From positions 4,104 to 68,103 of the forward strand of contig CAZFAJ010000005.1 of the NCBI GenBank assembly GCA_964517005.1: a stretch of 64,000 nt of DNA, in the 5' to 3' direction. The position numbers and the translations under genes are program-made. Under the pieces are notes generated by a model that ran no database searches, had not been told where the DNA came from, and was given only the letters and a program-made list of their open reading frames with translations. How positions within the stretch are numbered: position 1 is the first letter of the stretch; each line of letters starts with the position of its first letter. Shown here piece after piece: positions 17,571 through 26,669 of the stretch. This DNA comes from CAYVBJ01 sp964517005. GTDB lineage: Bacteria > Bacteroidota > Rhodothermia > Balneolales > Balneolaceae.

Positions 17571-18926
17571 TTACCAGAATGCGGTAATTCTGCCGAAAAC
17601 AAAGCTGTTTTCTCTGAATTGATTGAAAGTAAAATGGCCAAAGACCGGCGGAGGAGAGGGGCCGCCAAAAAGGTTTGTGCCCAAAGAGAGCTCTACACCA
17701 TCTGTAGCTTCATAGATGCCCTGAAGCTGAACCCAGAAATCATCTGCAAATAGATTGTACCTGCCTGTGGAAAGGAGGTTCAAACGGTCTCTGAAAACAG
17801 ATTTTTGAATTAGCCCGGTTGCATAAGGAAAAATTTGCCGCTGTAAAATCCGCTCTTCGTAATTAAAAATTGTTTCGATATAACCCTGCCCGCTGATTGT
17901 GAATCCCTTAAAATCCGTTTGTATACCGAGCATGGTGTGCAGCCATGGTTTTTCCACAAGAAGCCCATCGTCGCGGGTTTGCAGCTCCTGCAGAGCTTGT
18001 AGTAATTCAACCGGGTTTGCCAGGGGATTTTCGATAATATTACCGGAGATCGGAAGATCATTGAATAACCGTTCATGAACATAGAGAGCCTCGGATTTAA
18101 CAATCCAGGAAGAGCCTGTGCGCCACTCAAATGAATATCCTGCCATAGGTGACGGGTTGTAGGTTTCCCTGAGATCTAAACTGAGGCCCTGTTGTAAATC
18201 AGTTGCATTGAGTGAGAGGCCGTATGCCGGCGTTGGATGTGTCCAGTAATAAGCAATGAGGTCCAGGTCAAAATTTATATTGGATCGCAGGCCAAATCGC
18301 AATGCAGCCTGTACATCATCAATAGTATTCTTTTCAATACCGGTGATAAAATTTACAGGTACTATTTGTGGCACCCGGGGAACGGGAAACCACCGCGAAT
18401 CCGGTTCGGGAAGTAAATCGGGCTGAAAAGCGGGGGAGCCGATTGCCTGTAAAAAGTTACTGCCAAAGTAGCGTGTGAAGTTGACTGAAACAACACCCAG
18501 CCGGAGATCAGAGAGCTCAACTGCTAAGAATTCCCTCAGATCAACAGGGGAGAGAATATCTGTCACAAACCCTCCGTCTGATTTACCCCATGTAATATTT
18601 TGCAAACCGATTTTCAGATCGGATTTATCAAAAAACCATTCAAGATATGCTTGTCTCAGTCTTACTTCCACATCGCTGTCTCCGTCATTATACCTGTGAA
18701 TCAAATCCGTTTCCAGGTACATAGTTCCGGCGGAAACGGGCCTGTTCAGTTCAAACCTCAGGCGGTTTCTGCCCGCAAGCAGTTCATTTTCAGAAGTTGT
18801 CTGAAAAGCATTGTAATTTTTGATGAAACCGTTCAGGTTGATTTTCTCCTGGCCATAGAGTGGAATCAGCAGGCCGGAAAAAAATAAGATAGTCACCAAG
18901 AGAATGGAAAGTCGCCGGTATTTCAT
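17571..18926 (-). CDS. Putative outer-membrane beta-barrel protein (porin/DUF1302-like)
   Basis: 451 residues with a signal peptide (MKYRRLSILLVTILF... ending LYGQ) and a long series of amphipathic strands rich in aromatic residues, ending in ...FGRITAFW, a terminal aromatic as in many outer-membrane barrels. The strand pattern and phrases such as LNRPVSAGTMYLETDL and LRQAYLEWFFDKSDLKIGLQ recall proteins that line a channel. I do not recognise a specific family with certainty. Possible jobs are a porin or uptake channel, perhaps working with the neighbouring exported acetamidase-like protein, but this is only context. Divergent from the SRPBCC gene with a 246-bp promoter region between. Confidence 0.7.
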   Translation of the reverse strand: MKYRRLSILLVTILFFSGLLIPLYGQEKINLNGFIKNYNAFQTTSENELLAGRNRLRFELNRPVSAGTMYLETDLIHRYNDGDSDVEVRLRQAYLEWFFDKSDLKIGLQNITWGKSDGGFVTDILSPVDLREFLAVELSDLRLGVVSVNFTRYFGSNFLQAIGSPAFQPDLLPEPDSRWFPVPRVPQIVPVNFITGIEKNTIDDVQAALRFGLRSNINFDLDLIAYYWTHPTPAYGLSLNATDLQQGLSLDLRETYNPSPMAGYSFEWRTGSSWIVKSEALYVHERLFNDLPISGNIIENPLANPVELLQALQELQTRDDGLLVEKPWLHTMLGIQTDFKGFTISGQGYIETIFNYEERILQRQIFPYATGLIQKSVFRDRLNLLSTGRYNLFADDFWVQLQGIYEATDGVELSLGTNLFGGPSPPPVFGHFTFNQFRENSFVFGRITAFW

Positions 18927-19172
18927 GTGTAAACGTTTTGAATAATCGATGCCTAAAGGTATAAGAATTTAGTATCGGTTTCTGTGGCCGATCAACATTT
19001 TTATTTTTTCACTCACTTTATGATATGTACCGCAACATAAATATATTTGAAGATTTCATTGAAGCTTAACCAAAATATGCGTAAATTTAGTGCATTGTGG
19101 ATTAGTTATATACAAAATTTGCAAACACTCAATTCCAAATCATAAACAGATCATTTCGAAGCTTATCAAACT

Positions 19173-19646
19173 ATGGCGCACGAAAGAATAGAAATTAATT
19201 TACCCTTATCTAAAGTTTACGAATTGCTATGTAACCCGGTACACTTTCCCAAATTTCTTGATCGCATAGACCATGTTGAGAAAATAAATTCTCAGACATT
19301 TGAATATACGACCAACATTGGTGGTGAGGAGTATCAATGGACTACAAATATCATTGACAATCTTCGTAACACAAGGTTTGCCTGGATAACCATAAATGGC
19401 AATTTGAATCAAACCGGCACAATTCGTTTTACACCGCTCAATAACGGAACCCGAACCCGTGTCGATTTTTCTTTAGACTATCGCACTTTTTACGGTGAAC
19501 CGGAAGAAGAACTGGCAAACTTTATTGATGGGCTGAAAGACCAGATTGCAAAGGATTTGGAAAAGCTTAAAGAACTTGCCGAGTCTGACACATTCAAAGA
19601 TGAAACTACTGAGGTTTCTGAAAAAGAGAATGAAGTAACGGTCTGA
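19173..19646 (+). CDS. SRPBCC-fold protein (polyketide cyclase/START-like)
   Basis: 157 residues. The pattern HERIEINLPLSKVYELLCNP...FPKFLD at the N-terminus and an amphipathic C-terminal helix (ELANFIDGLKDQIAKDLEKL) is typical of the SRPBCC fold, which binds hydrophobic ligands in a deep pocket. An acidic tail follows. No catalytic residues identify a reaction. Followed by a strong hairpin terminator, so it is likely monocistronic. Confidence 0.85.
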   Translation: MAHERIEINLPLSKVYELLCNPVHFPKFLDRIDHVEKINSQTFEYTTNIGGEEYQWTTNIIDNLRNTRFAWITINGNLNQTGTIRFTPLNNGTRTRVDFSLDYRTFYGEPEEELANFIDGLKDQIAKDLEKLKELAESDTFKDETTEVSEKENEVTV

Positions 19647-19673
19647 ACCGCTTTTATTTTTTTACTTTTTCAG

Positions 19674-19702
19674 ATGCGCATCGTATGGTGCGCATTTTTT
19701 TT
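19674..19702 (+). terminator. Rho-independent terminator after the SRPBCC gene
   Basis: ATGCGCA (19674-19680) pairs with TGCGCAT (19689-19695) around an 8-base loop, followed directly by a T-run to 19702. It lies 27 bp after the stop codon. Confidence 0.85.
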
Positions 19703-19737
19703 ATTTCTTGTTTTCAGCAGAGTGATGATATATTGAA

Positions 19738-20610
19738 ATGGCAGTATCGTTTAAAACATTTAAAAATCTTCCGGGCTCAGAACGAAAACACTATATGGTA
19801 ATAGGTTCACCGGTCTCTCATAGCCTTTCTCCGGTAATGCACAATGCTGCCCTGAAATATTATGGTTATAAAGCTGCTTACTACGCTGTTGAACTCAAAG
19901 AAAACGAATTGGGTGAATTCATCGCCTGGATGAATAAAGACTCTTTTAGCGGCTGCAATATTACAATTCCGTACAAAAGGGCGATGATGGAGATGGTTGA
20001 TCAGATTGATCCCTCAGCATCAGAAATCGGTGCGATAAATACCATCATAAAAAAAAAGGGCAGTCTGATCGGTTATAATACAGACGCCATTGGCTTTCAA
20101 AAACCATTGCAAAAATTTAGTGATATCATCGATGGAGGAAGGGCGGTAATTTTCGGAACTGGCGGAGCGTCAAATGCTGTTGTTTATGCGCTTAAGTCGA
20201 TGAATTGTGCTGAAATAATTTTGATCAGCAGAAATCCTGCAATAAAACCCAAGGAAGAGATTTTCGACAGTTGCATGATTGCCGGCTATGATCAGTGGAC
20301 TGCCTTTGCTGAAGAGGCCAGTCTCATCGTTAATGCAACTCCGCTGGGTATGGAGCCTGATATTGAGTCTGCGCCTGTGCGGGACGGTGAGGAGATTTAT
20401 CTGAGCGGCTCTTTATGCTACGACCTGGTTTACAGGCCGGCAGTTACAAAATTTCTCAAACAGGCTGAATCAGCCGGATCGGAAACGATTGGTGGTTTAG
20501 AAATGCTTATCCACCAGGGTAGCGAGTCGTTTCGGTTATGGACCGGACAGCCATTTCCAATACATTTTGTAAAAAAACAGCTGTTAACAGGAATGAAGAA
20601 AAAAGCATGA
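19738..20610 (+). CDS. aroE: Shikimate dehydrogenase
   Basis: Reduces 3-dehydroshikimate to shikimate with NADPH in the chorismate pathway. 290 residues. Substrate-site motif GSPVSHSLSPVMHNAAL, catalytic Lys in NITIPYKRAM, Asp in GYNTDAIGF, and the Rossmann loop GTGGASNAV are all present. A run of nine A (20049-20057) lies in the coding sequence. The stop overlaps the start of the next gene (ATGA), so the two are coupled. Confidence 0.95.
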   Translation: MAVSFKTFKNLPGSERKHYMVIGSPVSHSLSPVMHNAALKYYGYKAAYYAVELKENELGEFIAWMNKDSFSGCNITIPYKRAMMEMVDQIDPSASEIGAINTIIKKKGSLIGYNTDAIGFQKPLQKFSDIIDGGRAVIFGTGGASNAVVYALKSMNCAEIILISRNPAIKPKEEIFDSCMIAGYDQWTAFAEEASLIVNATPLGMEPDIESAPVRDGEEIYLSGSLCYDLVYRPAVTKFLKQAESAGSETIGGLEMLIHQGSESFRLWTGQPFPIHFVKKQLLTGMKKKA

Positions 20611-21350
20611 GAATTCTTGAACCTACGATATTTAAACCCTATAAATCTGTAACAGCCATTTTTACGGAAAAAAATGCAGAATTCATTCATTCTGATAAAA
20701 GCATTCCGGGGTTAAATTTTGGTTTGAATACAAATATCAGCAAGGAAGAGATCCAACAAAATATTGATATCCTGTGTGAAAAGACCGGATGGAACAATAT
20801 TCCATTTGCTTTGGCTGAACAGGTTCACGATACTCATGTTGAATTTGTGAGCTCCCCCGGAATCTTTCAGGAGACGGATGCTTTAATCACCAATAAAAAA
20901 AATCTCGCTCTCGGTATACAAGTGGCCGACTGTGCAGCAGTTTTGATATCTGATCCGGAAAACGGAGTGATTGGGGCTTCGCATGCCGGCTGGCGTGGTG
21001 GTGCTGCAGGGGTTGTGAAGAAAACAGTGAACCTAATGATATCAGCCGGAGCACGGCCTGATCGGATGATCGCGTATGTTTCTCCGTCTATTTCACAGGA
21101 AAATTTTGAAGTGGGGCATGAAGTCGCAGCACAATTTCCTGATGAATTTGTAGATTACACAAGTTATAGTAAACCACATCTGAATTTAAAAAGTTTTTTA
21201 AAGTATCAGCTTTTGCAGACAGGGATACCACAGGCTCAAATTGAAGTGAGTGGCTATTGCACTATTAATGATGCAGATAAATTTTATTCCTACCGCAGAG
21301 AACGAAAGAAGTCCGGCAGAATGTTGGGAATCATCAAATTGGAAAAGTAA
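20607..21350 (+). CDS. pgeF: Laccase-domain purine nucleoside phosphorylase / peptidoglycan editing factor family
   Basis: 247 residues from the ATG that overlaps the aroE stop (a longer frame from 20538 runs inside aroE and is not needed). The metal/catalytic triad of the YfiH family is visible: His in EQVHDTHVEF, Cys in VADCAAVLI and His in SHAGWRGG. The C-terminal signature is CTINDADKFYSYRRE. Family members cleave purine nucleosides with phosphate. E. coli YfiH (PgeF) prevents misincorporation of serine into peptidoglycan. Which role applies here cannot be told from sequence. Confidence 0.93.
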   Translation: MRILEPTIFKPYKSVTAIFTEKNAEFIHSDKSIPGLNFGLNTNISKEEIQQNIDILCEKTGWNNIPFALAEQVHDTHVEFVSSPGIFQETDALITNKKNLALGIQVADCAAVLISDPENGVIGASHAGWRGGAAGVVKKTVNLMISAGARPDRMIAYVSPSISQENFEVGHEVAAQFPDEFVDYTSYSKPHLNLKSFLKYQLLQTGIPQAQIEVSGYCTINDADKFYSYRRERKKSGRMLGIIKLEK

Positions 21351-21361
21351 ACAGACACTTT

Positions 21362-22258
21362 GTGCGCGTAAGTTATTCTCCCGGATATAATGCCAGTCTG
21401 CCGGATGGCCATATCTTTCCGATGGCAAAATTTAATGGATTGTACCACTATTTAACCAGCAACGGGATTATCAGAAAAGAAGATGTAATTGAACCCGGGC
21501 TTGTCGATTTTGGAAATTTGTGCTCTGTTCACACTCCCGGTTACGCGAATGCCGTATGGGAGGGCACCCTTGGAAAAAAAGAGATTCGAAGGATGGGCCT
21601 TCCCTGGAGTAAATCCCTGGCAATTCGCTCACGCCTTGCTGTTCAGGGAACCATTAATGCCGGTCTTATGGCTCTTCAGGACGGAATTTCAGGCAATCTT
21701 GCCGGCGGGACTCATCATGCGATGCCTGATCATGGAGAAGGTTTTTGTGTCTATAATGATGTGGCCGTAGCCATAAAAGTTCTCCGGATGTCAAAATGGG
21801 TCAACAAGGTTTTAATTATAGACTGTGATGTGCACCAGGGAAACGGGAATGCATATTTTTTTGATAAAAACAAAGATGTTTTCACGTTTTCCATGCACGG
21901 CAAAAAAAATTATCCTTTTATAAAACCATCTTCAACGCTTGATATCGGTCTTAATGACGAAACGGGAGATAGAGAGTATCTGCAAGTTTTAATTGACGCG
22001 CTGGACAAAATCCTGAGTGATTTTTCTCCCGATATCGTATTCTACCTTGGCGGAATCGATCCCCTGGAATCAGACCATTTCGGCCGGCTCTCGCTTACCA
22101 TGAACGGGCTTGAAGAAAGAGAGAGGGTTATTATCAATACTTTTACTCAAAAGTCGATACCACTGGTTCTGCTTTTATCCGGCGGGTACGCCCCGACTAT
22201 TCAAGAAACTGTTGAAGCCCATGCTGTTATGTACAGAGTTGCAATGAATAAAATTTGA
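21362..22258 (+). CDS. Histone-deacetylase-family hydrolase (class IV-like)
   Basis: 298 residues, Zn-dependent arginase/deacetylase fold. The charge-relay segment GGTHHAMPDHGEGFCVYND (about 118-136), the metal ligands in IDCDVHQGNGN and GGIDPLESD, and the catalytic Tyr in LSGGYAP are intact. The Gln in DVHQGNG is as in HDAC11/class IV enzymes rather than the HHGNG of AcuC. Bacterial members are predicted to deacylate small amines or protein lysines. The start is GTG, 11 bp after pgeF, so it is likely in the aroE-pgeF operon. Confidence 0.92.
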   Translation: MRVSYSPGYNASLPDGHIFPMAKFNGLYHYLTSNGIIRKEDVIEPGLVDFGNLCSVHTPGYANAVWEGTLGKKEIRRMGLPWSKSLAIRSRLAVQGTINAGLMALQDGISGNLAGGTHHAMPDHGEGFCVYNDVAVAIKVLRMSKWVNKVLIIDCDVHQGNGNAYFFDKNKDVFTFSMHGKKNYPFIKPSSTLDIGLNDETGDREYLQVLIDALDKILSDFSPDIVFYLGGIDPLESDHFGRLSLTMNGLEERERVIINTFTQKSIPLVLLLSGGYAPTIQETVEAHAVMYRVAMNKI

Positions 22259-22341
22259 CCTTCAATTAAACCGGGATTTCTCTATTTTTCATCATATATA
22301 CATTAATGTAGCAGAATCATATTCATTTAAAGGAAAGAATT

Positions 22342-23490
22342 TTGTCTCAGAAAAACCTTGCAATTCTCGGATCAACAGGTTCAATCGGCTCGCAAACACT
22401 TGAGATTGTAGATTGCCATCCGGATGCATTTAAAGTTACCACGCTTACAGCAAACAGGAACTGGAGATTGCTTGCAAAACAGGCAAATCAGTACCGGCCG
22501 GAATATCTGTTGTTATGTGATGAAAAATTGAGGGATGATTTTGAGGCTTTGCTGAACTATAAGCCGCGTGATATTATTTATAACCGTGATATGCTCAATC
22601 AAAACGGTATTGTTGAACAAGCAGATATTGTTCTCAATAGCCTGGTTGGGTTTGCAGGATTTTTCCCGACGTATAATGCTCTCAAACTGGGCAAAAAAGT
22701 GGCGCTTGCAAATAAGGAATCGCTGGTTGTGGGCGGCGAATTGATAAGAAAAATCGGGAGCTTGAAAAATGGGAACCTGATACCGGTTGACTCAGAACAC
22801 TCCGCAATGTTACAATGCATTGTCGGAGAACCTGATAATTCCATTAAAAAGATTGTCATTACTGCGAGTGGCGGGCCGTTCAGAAACTGGACTTTTGAGG
22901 AGATGCAGAGAATCACGGTCGAAGATGCTTTGAAACATCCGAATTGGGATATGGGAGCGAAAATAACGGTTGATTCATCTACAATGATGAACAAAGGATT
23001 AGAAATTATTGAAGCCCACTGGTTATTTGATGTACCCTTTGAAAATATTGAACCGGTTGTTCACTCGCAAAGCATTATTCATTCGATAATAGAGTTTATT
23101 GACGGCTCCTCAAAAGCACAAATGGGGAATCCTGATATGAGAGTTCCGATTTTGTATGCACTTACATATCCTGACCGTTTCCAATTTGATACACCACTCA
23201 TAGACTACGGGAAATCCTTTGATCTTACTTTCGAACCCGTTGATTATAATAAGTTTCCAAGCCTGAAGCTCGCCATGGAAGCAGGAAAAAGCGGAGGATT
23301 TGCACCGGTAGTGCTTAACGCTGCGAACGAAGTTGCTGTGGCGCGGTTTTTAAAGAAGGAAATTGGTTATATTGACATGTTTTCTGTTATTCGGAAATCT
23401 CTTGAAAAAATTGATCCGGATACTGACTTGTCTGTTGATGCGTTATCTGATGTGGATAAGGAAACAAGAAACTACGCTTTTACAATTTAA
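22342..23490 (+). CDS. dxr: 1-deoxy-D-xylulose 5-phosphate reductoisomerase
   Basis: Second step of the non-mevalonate isoprenoid pathway (DXP to MEP, NADPH). 382 residues. NADPH loop GSTGSIGSQTLEI (residues 9-21), ANKESLV, the metal/substrate motif PVDSEHSAM and SGGPFRNW are present, as is the MNKGLEIIEAHWLF segment. TTG start with a good AAAGGAAAG nine bases or so upstream. First gene of dxr-rseP-psd-pssA. Product feeds the polyprenyl synthase at 30422. Confidence 0.96.
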   Translation: MSQKNLAILGSTGSIGSQTLEIVDCHPDAFKVTTLTANRNWRLLAKQANQYRPEYLLLCDEKLRDDFEALLNYKPRDIIYNRDMLNQNGIVEQADIVLNSLVGFAGFFPTYNALKLGKKVALANKESLVVGGELIRKIGSLKNGNLIPVDSEHSAMLQCIVGEPDNSIKKIVITASGGPFRNWTFEEMQRITVEDALKHPNWDMGAKITVDSSTMMNKGLEIIEAHWLFDVPFENIEPVVHSQSIIHSIIEFIDGSSKAQMGNPDMRVPILYALTYPDRFQFDTPLIDYGKSFDLTFEPVDYNKFPSLKLAMEAGKSGGFAPVVLNAANEVAVARFLKKEIGYIDMFSVIRKSLEKIDPDTDLSVDALSDVDKETRNYAFTI

Positions 23491-23498
23491 TTTTTAGA

Positions 23499-24842
23499 AT
23501 GGACTGGATCTCAGGTTTTTTATTGACAATCGCAGTGTTCGTTGCTGCTCTTTTTATTTTGGTGTTTTTTCACGAGTTGGGTCATTTCCTTGCGGCTAAA
23601 TTTTTCAAAATGCGGGTGGATCGTTTTTCCATCGGGTTTCCGCCGAAGATTACAGGTTTTCAAAAAGGGGAAACCGAATATGTGATCGGGGCAACACCTC
23701 TTGGCGGATATGTGAAAATAGCCGGTATGATCGATGAAACCCTGGACGATGAATTTCTTGAAGAAGAGCCCAAGCCATGGGAATTTCGCAGTAAGCCCGT
23801 GTGGCAGAGAATTATCGTGATAACTGCCGGTGTTATTTTCAATGTCATACTTGCTGCTGTAATTTATACCGGAATGGCCATACAGTATGGTGAAGAGGTG
23901 ATTCCCATTGAATCTATCGATGGAATCTATGTGCCGGATGAATCACTTGCCTCCCAAATTGGCTTTGAAACCGGAGATCGCCTGATTGGGATCAATAACC
24001 GAGAGGTTGAGTATTTCGATGACATTATGAGCATGTCGGCCATTACGGAAAGAAATGTCAGTTTTATGATTCAGAGAGATGGCAATACGCTGCAGCTGCA
24101 AGCTCCGCCAGATTTTCTGGACCGGATTAGCCAGTCCGGTTTTATCAGCATAATCCATGCAATGCCCGCAAAGATTGGTCAGATACAACCGGGTTCTCCC
24201 GCTGACGAGGCAGGCCTGCAAAGCGGCGATGAAGTTGTATCCGTTAATGGTGAGCCGGTAAATTACTGGCTTCAGCTGGTTGAAAAAATTCAAAGTTCTG
24301 AGAATGAACTCACACTCGAAATTCGCAGAGAGGGCCGTATTGTTGAAGAGAGAGTTACTCCCGATCCTGAATCCGGTACCATCGGAATACAGCTTACCGA
24401 TCCTTTTGAATTCTTTCAGTCCGAGAGAATTACTCACGGCCTGGCATCCGCTACAGGCGTGGGTATTAACCGGACCAGCGATACGTTTACAGGAATTATT
24501 CAGGGCCTTGTTAAGATGTTTACAGGTGATATTTCAGTACGTGAAAATCTGGGCGGTCCTGTGGCCATTGCGAATGTAACGAAACAGGCAACGGATAGCG
24601 GCGGAATGCGGGGATTCTGGGAGATTACAGCCTTTTTAAGCGTCACACTGGCCATTATGAATATGCTTCCTATTCCTGCACTTGACGGAGGACATTTTAT
24701 GTTTCTCGTTTACGAGGGGATTACCAGGAGAGAACCTTCTGCAAAAGTGCGAATGGCTTTACAGCAAATCGGATTTATCCTGATTATAGGTATTTTCATT
24801 TTCGTGACATTCAACGACATACTTCGCACCTTCGGGGGTTGA
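23499..24842 (+). CDS. rseP: RIP metalloprotease (site-2 protease)
   Basis: Intramembrane zinc protease. HELGH at about residue 23 (FFHELGHFLAAKFF) and the distal metal-binding NMLPIPALDGGH near the C-terminus, with membrane segments at both ends and about 110-130. Two PDZ-like regions lie in the periplasmic middle; the second has IQPGSPADEAGLQSGDEVV. In other bacteria RseP cleaves anti-sigma factors and leftover signal peptides. A membrane-anchored anti-sigma factor is encoded at 54206 and a second candidate at 49624, which are possible but unproven substrates. 8 bp after dxr. Confidence 0.94.
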   Translation: MDWISGFLLTIAVFVAALFILVFFHELGHFLAAKFFKMRVDRFSIGFPPKITGFQKGETEYVIGATPLGGYVKIAGMIDETLDDEFLEEEPKPWEFRSKPVWQRIIVITAGVIFNVILAAVIYTGMAIQYGEEVIPIESIDGIYVPDESLASQIGFETGDRLIGINNREVEYFDDIMSMSAITERNVSFMIQRDGNTLQLQAPPDFLDRISQSGFISIIHAMPAKIGQIQPGSPADEAGLQSGDEVVSVNGEPVNYWLQLVEKIQSSENELTLEIRREGRIVEERVTPDPESGTIGIQLTDPFEFFQSERITHGLASATGVGINRTSDTFTGIIQGLVKMFTGDISVRENLGGPVAIANVTKQATDSGGMRGFWEITAFLSVTLAIMNMLPIPALDGGHFMFLVYEGITRREPSAKVRMALQQIGFILIIGIFIFVTFNDILRTFGG

Positions 24843-24845
24843 TGG

Positions 24846-25499
24846 ATGTTTGCACCTGAGGGTTACTCTACTATTGCCGCAATTTTTATTTTTTCAGCAA
24901 TTGTGGCCTGGCTGATTTCTCATCTTAACAACTGGATATCTGTTCCTGTTTATATCCTTCTTGTAATTATTTGTGGACTGATTCTCTTTTTCTTCCGGGA
25001 CCCGGACCGCTCTGTCCCGGATGATGAGAATTTAATTTTAGCACCTGCCGATGGCAGGGTTGTACAAATTCGTGAAGAAAAAAATATGTCCTACCTGGAT
25101 TCAGATGCTGTACGAGTGAGCATTTTTCTCTCTCCGCTCGATGTTCATGTAAACAGGGTGCCTGTATCCGGTGAATTAGAGTATGTTGAGTATTTTCCGG
25201 GGAAATATCTGATGGCATGGGAAGATCATGCCTCTTCAGAAAATGAACGTGCACATTTCGGTGTTTTGCATCCCTCAGGAACAAAGTTTTTATTTAAGCA
25301 GATAACAGGTTTCCTGGCACGAAGAATCGTCTATCACATTGAGGAGGGAGATACGGTTGAGGCCGGTGAAAGATTCGGAATTATGAAATTCGGTTCAAGA
25401 ATGGACATCCTGATACCGAAAGGCATTGATCTTGAAGTAAAGGAAGGAGACCGGACAGTGGCCGGTGAATCTGTAATAGCGAAAATAAAACAGCTATGA
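24846..25499 (+). CDS. psd: Phosphatidylserine decarboxylase (short, Psd-B type)
   Basis: 217 residues; decarboxylates phosphatidylserine to phosphatidylethanolamine. Two N-terminal membrane segments (about 8-25 and 30-50) are followed by APADGRV and FLSPLDVHVNRVP motifs. The self-cleavage site that generates the pyruvoyl group is the Gly-Ser in KFGSRMD near residue 178. The short form without the long C-terminal region is common in Bacteroidota. Its stop overlaps the start of pssA (ATGA), so substrate maker and user are coupled, in reverse order. Confidence 0.94.
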   Translation: MFAPEGYSTIAAIFIFSAIVAWLISHLNNWISVPVYILLVIICGLILFFFRDPDRSVPDDENLILAPADGRVVQIREEKNMSYLDSDAVRVSIFLSPLDVHVNRVPVSGELEYVEYFPGKYLMAWEDHASSENERAHFGVLHPSGTKFLFKQITGFLARRIVYHIEEGDTVEAGERFGIMKFGSRMDILIPKGIDLEVKEGDRTVAGESVIAKIKQL

Positions 25500-26305
25500 A
25501 ATATCCGATCCAAAAGATTCAGCAATACAGGCTTCGCCGCCAAAAAGAACGCAAACACCGTAAACAGTCGCCGCGAATTGTGGTTCCCAGCTTTTTTACA
25601 TTGATGAATTTATTCAGCGGGTTTCTGTCAATTATTATGGTGGCCGAAGGAAAGCTGGAAATTGGTGCCTGGCTGATTGTGGTTGCCGGGCTTTTTGATG
25701 CACTTGACGGATTTATGGCCAGGCTCGCAAATGCCACAAGTGAATTCGGTATTGAGCTCGACTCGATCAGTGATATTGTCTCATTTGGTGTCGCTCCGGG
25801 ATTTCTTATATATACCTTTGCATTTAACGAGCTCGCTCTGCTTGGTATGATTTTAAGTGCACTGCCGCCACTTTGCGGAGCGGTTCGGCTTGCCCGTTTT
25901 AATGTTGAGGCAAAAATGGGAGAGACGGTATTTTTTAAAGGCCTTCCCACACCGGCTCAGGCGGTTATGCTGATTGCTTTCTATCTCACATTCAGAAATC
26001 GGCTTGATTGGTTCACAGGGTTTGAACAGGGAATCAATGCATTTCTGATTCCCATTGTAGTGATTCTCTCATTTCTTATGGTCAGTACTGTGCCATTTGA
26101 TAAAATTCCCCGTTTTGACCGGCAATCCATTAAAAAGTATAAGGGGCGCCTGATACAGTTTACCGTGTATCTTCTGGTCATCATCATCTTTCAGGATATT
26201 GGTTTGATGATTGTATTTTCCTTTTTTATTCTGAAAGGAATACTTCTTGGAATTTACGTCTTCTGGCAACAGGCGTTTACCGATGAACCGGATACAAGTG
26301 TTTAA
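25496..26305 (+). CDS. pssA: CDP-diacylglycerol-serine O-phosphatidyltransferase
   Basis: Makes phosphatidylserine from CDP-diacylglycerol and serine. 269 residues, polytopic. The CDP-alcohol phosphotransferase motif DG-x2-AR-x8-G-x3-D-x3-D is complete, starting DALDGFMARL at about residue 65. A basic N-terminus (RLRRQKERKHRK) precedes the first helix. Overlaps psd by 4 bp. The stop is only 3 bp from that of the convergent DUF2892 gene. Confidence 0.95.
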   Translation: MKYPIQKIQQYRLRRQKERKHRKQSPRIVVPSFFTLMNLFSGFLSIIMVAEGKLEIGAWLIVVAGLFDALDGFMARLANATSEFGIELDSISDIVSFGVAPGFLIYTFAFNELALLGMILSALPPLCGAVRLARFNVEAKMGETVFFKGLPTPAQAVMLIAFYLTFRNRLDWFTGFEQGINAFLIPIVVILSFLMVSTVPFDKIPRFDRQSIKKYKGRLIQFTVYLLVIIIFQDIGLMIVFSFFILKGILLGIYVFWQQAFTDEPDTSV

Positions 26306-26308
26306 GGT

Positions 26309-26524
26309 CTAACCTGAAACCTGTTCTTTTTTACAAGTAGAAATTCCGAATGGGGCATACAGGGGACAAAAGCTCACAAGGCTTGTTAAAATAAAAATGA
26401 CTGCCAGTGTTCCGAGTATGATTGCAACTGTTCCGGAAATCATTCCAAGTATATATAATACTGCAACTGCAACTGCGAATAAAGTTCGTATTGCTTTATC
26501 TGTGGTTCCCATATTTTTTTTCAT
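26309..26524 (-). CDS. DUF2892 small membrane protein (YgaP-type transmembrane domain)
   Basis: 71 residues from the ATG at 26524, which has GGAG seven bases upstream; a longer frame to 26593 has no such site. The N-terminus MKKNMGTTDKAIRTLFAV, two hydrophobic helices (about 14-32 and 36-52) and the C-terminal CPLYAPFGISTC motif define the DUF2892 domain. In E. coli YgaP this domain is fused to a rhodanese. In Bacteroidota stand-alone copies often sit in sulfur or persulfide-handling clusters with a Crp-family regulator. Here the Crp-family gene is immediately upstream on the same strand. The function of the domain is unknown. Confidence 0.88.
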   Translation of the reverse strand: MKKNMGTTDKAIRTLFAVAVAVLYILGMISGTVAIILGTLAVIFILTSLVSFCPLYAPFGISTCKKEQVSG

Positions 26525-26653
26525 ATCAATTCTCCGTTTTTTATTAATTTTAGCAATCAATAACGGTAAATCTCTAAAATAAAACTGAATCAACTATTTA
26601 CCGAATATTTTTGGTGATTTAATAGTAATGTAAAAAAACGAATCCGGTAATTC

Positions 26654-26669
26654 AGTGACTAAAGTCACA
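26654..26669. promoter_or_regulatory. Perfect GTGA-N6-TCAC palindrome (candidate Crp-family operator)
   Basis: GTGAC (26655-26659), TAAA, GTCAC (26664-26668) is an exact inverted repeat. With flanks it reads AGTGA-N6-TCACA, matching 9 of 10 positions of the E. coli CRP half-sites. It spans the stop codon of the Crp-family gene and lies about 137 bp upstream of the DUF2892 start. On the minus strand a TACTAT hexamer (26627-26622) lies about 35 bp downstream, which would place the site near an activator position. The helix of the adjacent regulator fits this target. Confidence 0.55.

Noticed and set aside
20049..20057. A9 tract in aroE as a possible phase-variable site
   Set aside because: It encodes a lysine-rich turn in a housekeeping enzyme, in an AT-rich genome where such runs are expected; no functional logic for switching.
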